A DNA stretch of 27,337 nucleotides, taken from WTJO01 sp965660165. GTDB lineage: Bacteria; Pseudomonadota; Alphaproteobacteria; Puniceispirillales; Puniceispirillaceae. The stretch is taken from the NCBI GenBank assembly GCA_965660165.1, contig CBFHYU010000025.1:1-27337 (forward strand). The letters are read 5' to 3'. The position numbers were made by a program, and so were the translations under genes. Of this stretch, positions 16,317 to 24,116 are shown one piece after another. Each line of letters starts with the position of its first letter. Within the stretch, counting starts at the first letter, position 1. The notes below the pieces were generated by a model. It saw only the letters and a program-made list of their open reading frames with translations. It did no database searches and was not told the DNA's origin.

Positions 16317-17537
16317 CTAGGCTTGCAAATGCTGTTCAGCGTTTTGATGGCGGGTTGTGCTTAACCTATGACCATCAAACACCCCATCAACCATAATATC
16401 TGCGGCTGTAATAACGCCGTCACTGCACAATACAAGCGCACGCTGAAGCACATTTTCCAGCTCTCTTACATTGCCAGGCCAGCTATACTCCATCAGCATT
16501 TTCACAGCAGAGGGATCAAGCGCTGGAATAGCGTCACCTTCAAGCGCATGACGCGTTAGCAATACTGTGCTAATCGCCACAATATCATCCTTGCGCTCTG
16601 CCAGATGACAGGTTGAAAGCGGAAATACATTCAGCCGATAGAATAAATCTTCTCTGAATTTGCCTGATTTTACCTCAGACAGCATATTTCTGTTGGTGGT
16701 TGCGATAACCCGCACATCCACATCAACTTCACGCTGGCTTCCTAGCGGCGTGACTTTGCGCTCTTGTAATGCACGAAGTAATTTTGCCTGAAGCGATAAT
16801 GGCATTTCCGAGATTTCATCAAGAAGCAATGTGCCACCATCAGCCGCTCTAAAAATACCTTTATTGGCCGTAGATGCCCCTGTGAATGAGCCCTTTTCAT
16901 GGCCAAATAAAATAGCCTCTAGCATATTTTCAGGGATCGCCGCGCAATTAACCGCAACAAACGGCGCGTCTTTTCTAGATGAATGATGATGGATAAATTT
17001 GGATAATACTTCTTTGCCGGTACCTGTTGGCCCGTTAATAAACACAGTCACATCTGTTTTGGATACTTTTTGCGCAAGAGCCATTAAATCCAAGCTGGAC
17101 TTATCAGCAACCGCTACATGTTCATCATCCAAAAGCAGGCTGGTTGCCATCTGCACAGAATAATTATGCGCAATATGCGGCTCAAGCATTTCTTTGGTGC
17201 AATCAGACGGCGCCATATTCAAGGTGATAATCGCGCCACGCATCTCATCTCTGACAGAAAAGCCAGCCGCTTTATCTTCACTAATCACAAGCACTTTGCT
17301 TGCTTTCATGGCGCGCGCCATCTCAATAATGGCCTGCTGTCCGCCACGTGCCTCAAAATAGGCTGAACTGCACACAAACGCATCTACTGGTGCATCTATC
17401 GGCGCATTTCCAGACTTTTCAGCTTGCTTATTCTCGCCTACATCATGCCAGATAACCGTAGCCATCCGACGGCTAAGGGCACAGGCTAGCTGTTCTGCTA
17501 CACAAAGCTCTGATTTCTGAATTGATATAATTGCCAC
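16317..17537 (-). CDS. flbD: FlbD-like sigma-54 activator lacking DNA-binding domain
   Basis: This is a bacterial enhancer-binding protein, an AAA+ activator of RpoN polymerase. The 406-residue product has a poorly conserved receiver-like N-terminal region (about 1-130). The AAA+ core follows: Walker A GPTGTGKE (169-176), the sigma-contact loop GSFTGA (216-221, normally GAFTGA), Walker B GGTLLLDE (234-241), the arginine-finger region FREDLFYRLNVFP (294-306) and WPGNVREL (353-360). Only 46 residues follow and none resemble the usual Fis-type helix-turn-helix. Only 36 bases remain before fliE, so no domain was lost to a simple frameshift. In position and class it matches alphaproteobacterial FlbD, which normally keeps its HTH, so the symbol is tentative. 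It has its own sigma-54-like promoter, suggesting feedback. Confidence 0.88.
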   Translation of the reverse strand: MAIISIQKSELCVAEQLACALSRRMATVIWHDVGENKQAEKSGNAPIDAPVDAFVCSSAYFEARGGQQAIIEMARAMKASKVLVISEDKAAGFSVRDEMRGAIITLNMAPSDCTKEMLEPHIAHNYSVQMATSLLLDDEHVAVADKSSLDLMALAQKVSKTDVTVFINGPTGTGKEVLSKFIHHHSSRKDAPFVAVNCAAIPENMLEAILFGHEKGSFTGASTANKGIFRAADGGTLLLDEISEMPLSLQAKLLRALQERKVTPLGSQREVDVDVRVIATTNRNMLSEVKSGKFREDLFYRLNVFPLSTCHLAERKDDIVAISTVLLTRHALEGDAIPALDPSAVKMLMEYSWPGNVRELENVLQRALVLCSDGVITAADIMVDGVFDGHRLSTTRHQNAEQHLQA

Positions 17538-17578
17538 TGTACTATCCTCAAAAAAAACACATCAGACACAGCAACACA

Positions 17579-17595
17579 GGCAAAATACAAGCCAA
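17579..17595 (-). promoter_or_regulatory. Sigma-54 (-24/-12) promoter for flbD-like gene
   Basis: The minus strand reads TTGGCTTGTATTTTGCC with GG-N10-GC spacing. A start near 17567 would leave a leader of about 30 bases before the activator's ATG at 17535-17537. The gene would then be under the control of the same sigma factor its product serves. Confidence 0.65.
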
Positions 17596-17675
17596 CCCCG
17601 TTATGAAATAGAATACTAATTTTTAAGACATTGATTTATTTCAATTTATTTTTTGTTATTTCTAGGCTCATTTTT

Positions 17676-17704
17676 TTGACATTTCTAAATTAGTGATGAA
17701 TACT
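17676..17704 (+). promoter_or_regulatory. Likely sigma-70 promoter for the fleQ-like gene
   Basis: A perfect TTGACA (17676-17681) is followed after 17 bases by AATACT (17699-17704), which matches four of six positions of the -10 consensus. It lies in a very AT-rich 246-base divergent region. A start near 17711 would leave a leader of about 73 bases. Confidence 0.5.
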
Positions 17705-17783
17705 GTAACGGAAATTTGACGCTTTAGAATAGGGCTTCTAGATGGTATCAAATCTAATGGCGGCAGGATAAGCAGGGGTCTAT

Positions 17784-18866
17784 ATGACAGTGTTAGATAA
17801 TATTCTGGTCGGCCAGTCGGCGCCAATGCGTGAGATTAAACGGCTGATTGAGCTGGTTGCACCGTCCACCACTACTGTTCTGGTTCAGGGTGAGACAGGC
17901 ACGGGCAAAGAGCTGGTTGCCCAAGCTGTGCATGAATTATCAGGCCGCAAAGGCCAGCTGGTATCTGTGAATTGTTCTGCCATCCCGTCAGAGTTACTTG
18001 AATCTGAGCTGTTCGGGCATGAAAAAGGTGCCTTTACAGGGGCTGAGAAAACCAGAGCAGGCCGATTTGAAATGGCAGCAGGCGGTACGTTATTCCTAGA
18101 TGAAATTGGCGATATGCCACTCTCACTTCAGGCAAAATTACTGCGCGCCCTAGAATCACGCACAATCCAGCGTGTTGGCGGCGGCAAGGATGTGCCTGTT
18201 GATTTCAGGCTGGTATGTGCGACACACCAAAATATAGAAAGCCAGATTGATGCTGGCGATTTCAGGGCTGATTTATATTATCGGATAAATGTGTTTCCGC
18301 TTGCAATCCCTGCGTTGGCTAATCGGGCGGTTGATATCCCCCAGCTGGTTGAACGGCTATGTGCGGTAATTGCAGATACAGATGGTTCTGTTACCTTGCC
18401 TGAGTTTGCGGATACTGCCTTTGCTGAGCTTATGCGCTACCCATGGCCAGGTAATGTGCGTGAATTGCGCAATTTGATGGAACGTGCCTGTCTGTTATAT
18501 CCTGGCAGGAAGGTTAATGGTGATGATGTCCGCAATAATCTGTTGCGGATAAAGGTACCTGACCCTGTTGAAGAACAAGACGCTTTATGGGATATCACCT
18601 CAGATTTTGAGCCTGTAGGGTTTGAGCAGATAGAGACAGAAGAAGACAAGCTTCCTATCCCTCATCCTAGCCATTACCGCGAATGGTTTGCCTTTTTTGA
18701 CAATATTGATTTACGGCGGCATTTGCAGGATGTTGAAATTGTGCTTATCGAAGCTGCGCTGGAAAAATCAGAAGGGATGATTTCAGCGGCGGCCGATAGT
18801 TTGAAACTGCGCCGTACGACTCTGATCGAAAAAATGAAAAAATATGTGATTGAAAAGCCAGTTTAG
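17784..18866 (+). CDS. fleQ: FleQ/FlrA-like sigma-54 activator without receiver domain
   Basis: The 360-residue product starts almost directly with the AAA+ domain. Motifs are GETGTGKE (36-43), intact GAFTGA (82-87), GTLFLDE (101-107), FRADLYYRINVFP (160-172) and WPGNVREL (221-228). A linker and a Fis-type helix-turn-helix (about 330-353, AAADSLKLRRTTLIEKMKKY) follow. The HTH and the segment DLRRHLQDVEIVLIEAALEKSEG closely recall FleQ/FlrA, the master flagellar activators of gammaproteobacteria. FleQ normally has an N-terminal FleQ domain of about 120 residues, absent here. It diverges from the FlbD-like gene and may be expressed from a sigma-70 promoter, which would make it the top of the cascade. 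Its stop codon overlaps that of the convergent fliT-like gene. Confidence 0.88.
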   Translation: MTVLDNILVGQSAPMREIKRLIELVAPSTTTVLVQGETGTGKELVAQAVHELSGRKGQLVSVNCSAIPSELLESELFGHEKGAFTGAEKTRAGRFEMAAGGTLFLDEIGDMPLSLQAKLLRALESRTIQRVGGGKDVPVDFRLVCATHQNIESQIDAGDFRADLYYRINVFPLAIPALANRAVDIPQLVERLCAVIADTDGSVTLPEFADTAFAELMRYPWPGNVRELRNLMERACLLYPGRKVNGDDVRNNLLRIKVPDPVEEQDALWDITSDFEPVGFEQIETEEDKLPIPHPSHYREWFAFFDNIDLRRHLQDVEIVLIEAALEKSEGMISAAADSLKLRRTTLIEKMKKYVIEKPV

Positions 18867-19150
18867 CGCTGCATATAGGCAGTTTGCACCTTGCGTGATC
18901 GGCTTTGCCTGAAGGTTATTTCGCTCATATCTTCTTCAACAGACTGAATCAGGCGCGCATTATCCTTAGCGCATCCTTCGATAAATTCAAAGAATCCTGC
19001 ATCAATTGTCGATGGGTCCATCAGGCATAAATCTTTCAGAATATCTTGACGTGCTTTATCCAGAACAAGGGCACGGCTGAAATCTTTATTTTTGATGGCG
19101 TCGGCAATATGTCCGTTCAATTCAGAGAATTGAGACTTAATTTGAGCCAT
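18863..19150 (-). CDS. fliT: FliT-like small helical protein
   Basis: The product from the ATG at 19148-19150 is 95 residues, all helical and charged, with no membrane segment. It could be the FliT export chaperone, which handles FliD, because it follows fliS directly (14-base overlap) and has the right size. Sequence conservation in FliT is low and I see no decisive motif. ATG codons at 19157-19159 and 19184-19186 are alternative starts inside fliS. Its TAA overlaps the TAG of the convergent fleQ-like gene. The symbol rests mainly on context. Confidence 0.6.
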   Translation of the reverse strand: MAQIKSQFSELNGHIADAIKNKDFSRALVLDKARQDILKDLCLMDPSTIDAGFFEFIEGCAKDNARLIQSVEEDMSEITFRQSRSRKVQTAYMQR

Positions 19151-19550
19151 CTTCGTCATTCTTTTTGCCAATCTCTTCCCAAGCATCACGGATTTCGCCT
19201 AAGAATTCTATCGCCTGATAGGTGCCTGTAGGTTTGCCTTCTTTCAAATCTGACAGTAATTGCTGTCTGCCATATTCATAAAGCTGGAACAGATTATTGG
19301 CAATATCGCCCCCTTTTTCAAAATCAAGCGAGCTTTGCAAGGCATAGATGATCGTAAGTGAGCGCGCAAAATGCTTTGATTTTGTTTCTAGATCGCCCCC
19401 TTCTTTCAAATTTGCATTATCTGCAAATAATCTCATTGATTTCAGAAGCTCATTGAACATTGTAAGGACAATGAAATGCGGGTCTTCAGTTTCCTGAAGT
19501 GCCTGCCTTTCAGTATTTTGATAGGCTTGTGTAATTTTACCGTAGTTCAT
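19137..19550 (-). CDS. fliS: Flagellin export chaperone FliS
   Basis: FliS binds the C-terminal end of flagellin in the cytoplasm and keeps it unfolded for export. The 137-residue helical product begins MNYGKITQAYQNTERQALQ, close to the family's Y....v.tas pattern. It has the conserved FDNELLKSMRLF-type helix (here MFNELLKSMRLFADNA) and the segment SLDFEKGGDIANNLFQLYEYGRQQL, the hallmark of FliS. Length is standard. It overlaps the fliT-like gene. The client in this cluster would be the giant flagellin at 24117-27337. Confidence 0.93.
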   Translation of the reverse strand: MNYGKITQAYQNTERQALQETEDPHFIVLTMFNELLKSMRLFADNANLKEGGDLETKSKHFARSLTIIYALQSSLDFEKGGDIANNLFQLYEYGRQQLLSDLKEGKPTGTYQAIEFLGEIRDAWEEIGKKNDEDGSN

Positions 19551-19613
19551 TGCTGATGCCCATTTTTCTCAAACCTTGCCAACATTACCGTTCCCTGCTA
19601 GTTTTACGGGGTT

Positions 19614-19988
19614 ATGATATTTCCGCTTACCCAAGAACGGCCTCCTACACGCCTGTCACAGTCACTGCAGACAACTTCTGAAGTGCTGTCAGCACAAACG
19701 CGAAGTTACGATGCAAGCTCTGTGCCAACACAAAAGCAAACGACACAGGGTATAGAAGCTTTACTAGATACGCCCAGAATATCGCCACAATTTTCTGGTT
19801 TGTCTCTTGGGCAGATACGATCAAGCCGGCAAGCGCCCTCATCTATCCTGACTGAACAGTTTCTGGCCTCACGGATTTCGCTTGCACCTGCCTATATTGA
19901 AAACACAGCGGCCACACGGGCTGAACGCATCTCAAACCTATATGCAGATGCGCCTCGATTTAGAAATCAGATTGATATTCTGGCCTGA
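19614..19988 (+). CDS. Small unknown protein between fliS and clc gene
   Basis: I do not recognise this 124-residue product. It is polar, rich in Ser, Thr, Gln and Arg, with no membrane helix or cysteine. The first half looks disordered, while the end (ASRISLAPAYIENTAATRAERISNLYADAPRFRNQ) could form helices. It fills the whole space between the divergent fliS and the convergent clc gene (nine bases from the latter's stop). GGGG lies a few bases before the ATG. No gene on the other strand competes in this stretch. The disordered look would fit an exported or regulatory flagellar protein, but that is guesswork. Confidence 0.55.
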   Translation: MIFPLTQERPPTRLSQSLQTTSEVLSAQTRSYDASSVPTQKQTTQGIEALLDTPRISPQFSGLSLGQIRSSRQAPSSILTEQFLASRISLAPAYIENTAATRAERISNLYADAPRFRNQIDILA

Positions 19989-19997
19989 TAACTCTGT

Positions 19998-21692
19998 CTA
20001 GCCATGTTCAATGCGCTGGATATCACGCTGGCATGCAAGATAGGCTGCGAATAAATCTCCTTCTGTCACAACACCAGTAATTTGCTGGCTATCTTCTGAG
20101 AGGACAGGCAGTGTTTCACCCACAAAATCGGCGGCACGTTCAATTGCCTGTTGCAGACTATCTGTTACGCTAAGTGTTATCTGATCTGTGGCCACAAGAT
20201 TGGCTAGCTTGTCAGAGCGCTTTGCCACGATAAGATCATATAATAGCAATTTGCCGATATAAAGACCTTGCGCATCAATACAATAGGCTTCTGTCTGCTG
20301 ATTTTTGGTCATCTGATCTAGCGCCTTGCCTACCGTGCTATTTGGTAACACGCTAAGATAGTTCTGAGTGGTGATATCTGTGATGGTGCGCGCGCTAAGC
20401 TCAACATGCCCTCTGCCTTTGGAAATATCAATATTTCGCTTTGCAAGCTGCTGATCAAACAAGGAATGACCAAAGCTAATATGGCTTAAAAAGGTAGCCA
20501 CAACGACACTTAGCATTGCCGCAACCGCAAAATCATAAGATTGTGTTAGCTCAAACACCAGCATGACCATAGCAATAGGGGCACCAACAATCGTGGCAGA
20601 TAACGCCGCCATGCCAGCCACCATCAATAATAGAACAGATATCTCAAATCCCAGCATATTCAGACATAAGGCCAGCACGCCGCCAGAAGCAGCGCCGATA
20701 AATAAGGCAGGTGATACAAACCCGCCCACAAAACCAAAACTGCTGGCAATCAACACTGCAACAAGTTTTGCTAACAGAAATATCGCTAGCATAGACACAG
20801 TATACTGCCCATCAAGCATGGCTGAGATGGTCGACATCCCAAGCCCAAGTGTCTCAGGCACTACACTCGCAATAATCCCTAGCAATATCACCCCTGATAG
20901 CCCAATCTGCCAGACTGAAAAGCCGCTTGCCGCTAGCCAGCCAGAAAGCCGTAGCTGTGATGCCATCAATATAATCGCTATAATGGCAAATAACACGCCG
21001 CCCAAAAGCAAGGCAGGCACTACCATCAACAAATCATAATTGCCAATATCAATTTGCAAAAAGCTATATGTTCCAAAAAGCCAGCTACTCAGCGCAGAGG
21101 CTGTAATGCTAGCAATTGCAATAGGCGCAATTGCCCGCGCTGAAAAATGGCGCAATACAGCTTCATGGGCAAAGATGATCCCTGCTATGGGCGCTTGAAA
21201 TCCAGCCGAAATAGCAGCAGCCACCCCACATCCCACAAACACATCATTTGATAAGGTTGCTTTTACGGTCAGGCGCTGGAACATGCTGCCAAATAGTGCG
21301 CCCATATGCACAATCGGGCCATACTGTCCCAACGAGGCCCCGCCACCAAGCGATGCCAGCGCCGCCAGCATGGTAGCTAGCCCCTGACGCGGCGCAAGCA
21401 TGCCATCTGCACGATGCACCATATAAATTGCATCTGCTGGGCCTTGCCATTTATCAACCTGAAATATTGCGGCAATCAGCCTGACAAGCAAAAATCCGCC
21501 AAGCAACCAGATAAAGGGGGTAAGCAGGTTCAGTATTCTATACTTACCCAGCCCAAAATAATCTTGTTGGCTTAGCGTTTGCGCCGTTGAGACAATTTCA
21601 ACAAACAGATGCGCAAAAAGTGCCACCATTGCACCAATGCTTAACCCTACTGTCAAAGAAATTACAAAAAGCCGCACCATGTCCCTACTCAT
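19998..21692 (-). CDS. CLC-family chloride channel/transporter with CBS pair
   Basis: A 564-residue membrane protein of the CLC superfamily with about ten or more helices and a C-terminal pair of CBS domains (about 440-553) that bind adenine nucleotides in relatives. Visible CLC features include QAPIAGIIFAHEAVL (166-180, with Glu177 at the place of the proton glutamate of E. coli ClcA) and the GGFVSPALFIG segment (323-333). The classic GREGP reads GQYGP (122-126), so the gating glutamate is replaced by Tyr. GSGIP is replaced by a QGPAD region (about 83-87), and the central Tyr region reads GHSLFDQQL. A channel-like or non-chloride function is possible. The ATG at 21690-21692 was chosen; a second is at 21678-21680. 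Its link to motility is unclear. Confidence 0.9.
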   Translation of the reverse strand: MSRDMVRLFVISLTVGLSIGAMVALFAHLFVEIVSTAQTLSQQDYFGLGKYRILNLLTPFIWLLGGFLLVRLIAAIFQVDKWQGPADAIYMVHRADGMLAPRQGLATMLAALASLGGGASLGQYGPIVHMGALFGSMFQRLTVKATLSNDVFVGCGVAAAISAGFQAPIAGIIFAHEAVLRHFSARAIAPIAIASITASALSSWLFGTYSFLQIDIGNYDLLMVVPALLLGGVLFAIIAIILMASQLRLSGWLAASGFSVWQIGLSGVILLGIIASVVPETLGLGMSTISAMLDGQYTVSMLAIFLLAKLVAVLIASSFGFVGGFVSPALFIGAASGGVLALCLNMLGFEISVLLLMVAGMAALSATIVGAPIAMVMLVFELTQSYDFAVAAMLSVVVATFLSHISFGHSLFDQQLAKRNIDISKGRGHVELSARTITDITTQNYLSVLPNSTVGKALDQMTKNQQTEAYCIDAQGLYIGKLLLYDLIVAKRSDKLANLVATDQITLSVTDSLQQAIERAADFVGETLPVLSEDSQQITGVVTEGDLFAAYLACQRDIQRIEHG

Positions 21693-21766
21693 CCCGCCTG
21701 TTTAGACTAACATAAAACAGCTGGTTTTTGGTCTATGATAAAAACTTTATCTCATTTTAGGACAAT

Positions 21767-21783
21767 TAGGCATAAAATTTGCT
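21767..21783 (+). promoter_or_regulatory. Sigma-54 (-24/-12) promoter for fliD
   Basis: TAGGCATAAAATTTGCT has GG-N10-GC spacing and a TTGCT -12 box. It departs from consensus at one position before GG. A start near 21794 leaves about 33 bases before the fliD ATG. Confidence 0.6.
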
Positions 21784-21826
21784 TGATAGATGGCGTTATT
21801 CTTTGGTTATGCAGGGTAAATAGACG

Positions 21827-23500
21827 ATGGCAGTAGATTATCTAAGTGCACTAAACGTGGGAAGTGGCCTGAATGTCACTCAGATCGTTGATGCGTTAAT
21901 AGATGCTGAACGTGTGCCCCGTGAAAGCCAGATTAACAAGAAAATTGATGAAAGAACTGTGTCTATCTCAGCACTTGGCGAGGTTAAGACAGAGCTTACC
22001 ACCTTTAAAGATAATCTGGAATATCTTGAAACCACCAATACAAATGGTCTGGTAGTTGCCTCTTCAGATGAAGCGGTTACCATTGAGGCAAATGGTAAAA
22101 TTGCGGTTCAGCCCTTTACCCATAGCTTTGAAGTAACACAACTTGCGACAAAACATACGCTAGCCTTTACTGGATTTGCGGATACAACATCGTCAACAGG
22201 TGTTACAGACCTTACCATTGATTTTGGCAATTGGGGAGCAGGCCCTGTATTTTCACCGCGTACAGGCAACACAACGGCAAATTTAACAATCCCGCCAGGC
22301 ACAGATAGTCTAGCCGATATTGCCAACGTCATTAACAATGCTGAAATAGGGATTGCAGCCAATGTGATCAGAGTGGGTGATGGCAATTTTGCGCTAACAC
22401 TTGTAGGACAAGAAGGCGCAGAAAACCAAATCAGGATCACCGCAGAAAATTCGGGCACACGGGTTGACGGGTTAAGCTTTGACCCTGAGACAAATTCAGC
22501 AGATAGCTCGAATGAGATTATCGTCGGCACTGATGCAGAAATGTATATTGATGGTGTATTTGTGTCTCGTGACAGCAATAAGGTAGATGACCTGATTAAC
22601 GGCGTATCTCTTACCTTGAATAAGGTCAGTACCAATGTTGCAACTGTCAGTGCGCAATATGACAAAGATGTCGCGCAAGAGACTCTGAGGCTATTTGTTG
22701 AAGAAATGAACTTCATGCTGAAAAAGCTGAATGAAGTGACCTATAGAGGGACTGCTGGCAGTGATGATTCAGGGCCTTTGGCAGGTGACCCGCTAATGCG
22801 TTCTTATTTGAATACGCTGAAATCAATGACAGTAAAGCCTATTAAAGGGTTTCAGTCAGACCCTGTTTATCTGTCAAATTTTGGGGTGATGACAGAACGT
22901 GATGGCACCTTATCTATCAATGCGACTCGGTTTGATGAATATTTCTCGGCTAATCCAGATGCCTTTGCCGCCTTGCTTGACTCGCGAGCAATCACCGACA
23001 GCAATCTGGTTCAGGCTGAACTAACTGGCAGTCTATGGGAGCCAGGTGTCTATAGCTATACCAATGCGACCAACAGCCTTCTTGATCCAGCACCAGAACC
23101 ACCGCCAGCTGATCAAACACGCCTTGACAGAACAATGAATCTTGAAGATGGCAAATATAAAATCACCGAAGGCGGAGCGCGTGGACTTGCCTTGACATTA
23201 CTTGGCAATGGGGAAGATGCTCAGGTATTTATCGGTAAAAGCCTGCTTCAGACGTTATCAGAATTTTCTGAAGATATTTTGAGAACCAATGGTGATATTG
23301 ACAGCAAAATCGCTACTTATAATGACGATATTGACGATTATAATGACCGTCTGGATGAGCTATCGACACGCATGGAAACAGAACGGGCGCGCTATGTTGA
23401 ACAATTCTCAGCGATGGAATCATCTGTTACCAGCTTTAAGAAAACAGGCGATATGCTAGATACATTTATGGAAACTTGGAAAGCAGGGCTGAAGGGATAA
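21827..23500 (+). CDS. fliD: Flagellar filament cap protein FliD (HAP2)
   Basis: FliD caps the growing filament and folds flagellin subunits into place. The 557-residue product has the expected N-terminus (LSALNVGSGLNVTQIVDALIDAERVPRESQI). A central region of beta-rich type (about 90-260) and an insert around 390-450 with a Pro-rich patch (DPAPEPPPADQ) follow. The coiled-coil C-terminus contains IATYNDDIDDYNDRLDELSTRMETERARYVEQFSAMESSV, diagnostic for FliD. AGGG lies ten bases before the ATG. It is alone on the plus strand with its own sigma-54-like promoter, and is convergent with the following small gene (24-base gap, no terminator seen). Confidence 0.94.
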   Translation: MAVDYLSALNVGSGLNVTQIVDALIDAERVPRESQINKKIDERTVSISALGEVKTELTTFKDNLEYLETTNTNGLVVASSDEAVTIEANGKIAVQPFTHSFEVTQLATKHTLAFTGFADTTSSTGVTDLTIDFGNWGAGPVFSPRTGNTTANLTIPPGTDSLADIANVINNAEIGIAANVIRVGDGNFALTLVGQEGAENQIRITAENSGTRVDGLSFDPETNSADSSNEIIVGTDAEMYIDGVFVSRDSNKVDDLINGVSLTLNKVSTNVATVSAQYDKDVAQETLRLFVEEMNFMLKKLNEVTYRGTAGSDDSGPLAGDPLMRSYLNTLKSMTVKPIKGFQSDPVYLSNFGVMTERDGTLSINATRFDEYFSANPDAFAALLDSRAITDSNLVQAELTGSLWEPGVYSYTNATNSLLDPAPEPPPADQTRLDRTMNLEDGKYKITEGGARGLALTLLGNGEDAQVFIGKSLLQTLSEFSEDILRTNGDIDSKIATYNDDIDDYNDRLDELSTRMETERARYVEQFSAMESSVTSFKKTGDMLDTFMETWKAGLKG

Positions 23501-23524
23501 TTTAGCCCGCTAAGACAGATGTTC

Positions 23525-23845
23525 CTACAGCCCGTCAAGTACTGATACTTGCTCGCTTGCGGCTTTGCTTAACTCTTCTAAAATTGTCTCATTGCTTAAT
23601 TTCCAGCCAGGTTCTGCCAGAATAGCGGTGCCAGACCGCCAAGCAAATACATAGGCTTTGAACCGTTTTACGGTTTCGGTACCGCTATATTTTTGCTCTT
23701 TATCGCCAGCATCAACTGCCCCAAACATAGGCTTCATTTTCCGCTTCGTATTTTGAGCCTCATAGCGAATTCTAAAAAAGCAGAAGCCACGCAACAGATC
23801 AGCTGCATTTTCATCAGCGTCCACTTCAGCTAAAAAGCGGATCAT
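23525..23845 (-). CDS. Unknown protein next to the giant flagellin
   Basis: From the first ATG (23843-23845) the product is 106 residues, soluble, mixed helical and charged, with one Trp-Arg-Ser-Gly patch (FAWRSGTAILAEPGWKL). The open frame goes on upstream to 24004, and that part also reads like protein, so the true start is probably further up. It holds no ATG, GTG or TTG. It lies directly downstream of the flagellin gene on the same strand, the place where alphaproteobacteria often keep flaF or flbT, but I see no clear match to either. Function unknown. Confidence 0.6.
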   Translation of the reverse strand: MIRFLAEVDADENAADLLRGFCFFRIRYEAQNTKRKMKPMFGAVDAGDKEQKYSGTETVKRFKAYVFAWRSGTAILAEPGWKLSNETILEELSKAASEQVSVLDGL

Positions 23846-24004
23846 CTCTTCACAGCCTTCGCTGATTTCATCAACAGATATGGGTTGATATTTAGCGGCT
23901 AGCGCAGTTGAATATTTTTTTGCTGAAAGTGCTAGCGGTGAATCAGAAACCAGAAAATCATACCCTACCTGAGCATAAATAGCGTCATAAATCCATGTTG
24001 GACA
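23846..24004 (-). other. In-frame upstream extension without a standard start
   Basis: Fifty-three codons are open in the frame of the gene at 23525-23845, bounded upstream by TAG at 24005-24007. They encode a plausible helical segment (for example YDAIYAQVGYDFLVSDSP). No ATG, GTG or TTG is in frame, and ATT at 23990-23992 is the earliest near-start. ATG codons in the other two frames close after a few codons. Either a rare start, a frameshift or an assembly error is present. Confidence 0.55.
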
Positions 24005-24089
24005 CTAATTCATCTGTTTTTACCCTAAGCGCCGAAAATTGCGGGCGTTAAAACTCGATTTGTTATTTAGTCATAAAACTGACCAATTT

Positions 24090-24102
24090 CAAGATAATCT
24101 TG
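24090..24102. repeat. Short perfect inverted repeat after the flagellin
   Basis: CAAGAT and ATCTTG are separated by one base in the 109-base stretch between the flagellin stop and the next gene's frame. No T-run follows on either strand, so it is not a clear terminator. It may be an operator or may be chance. Confidence 0.35.
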
Positions 24103-24116
24103 TGGAAATTATTCAT

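Noticed and set aside
19567..19582. TTGGC-type element upstream of fliS as a fifth sigma-54 promoter
   Set aside because: At the -12 position it has GA, not GC, and the implied start would leave only a few bases before the fliS ATG.
20563..21039. 158-codon plus-strand frame inside the clc gene
   Set aside because: It lies fully antisense to a well-supported membrane protein, and its composition mirrors reversed hydrophobic codons.
22108..22716. 202-codon minus-strand frame inside fliD
   Set aside because: It is antisense to a confident fliD, has Ser/Val-rich composition typical of a shadow frame and no ribosome site or context.
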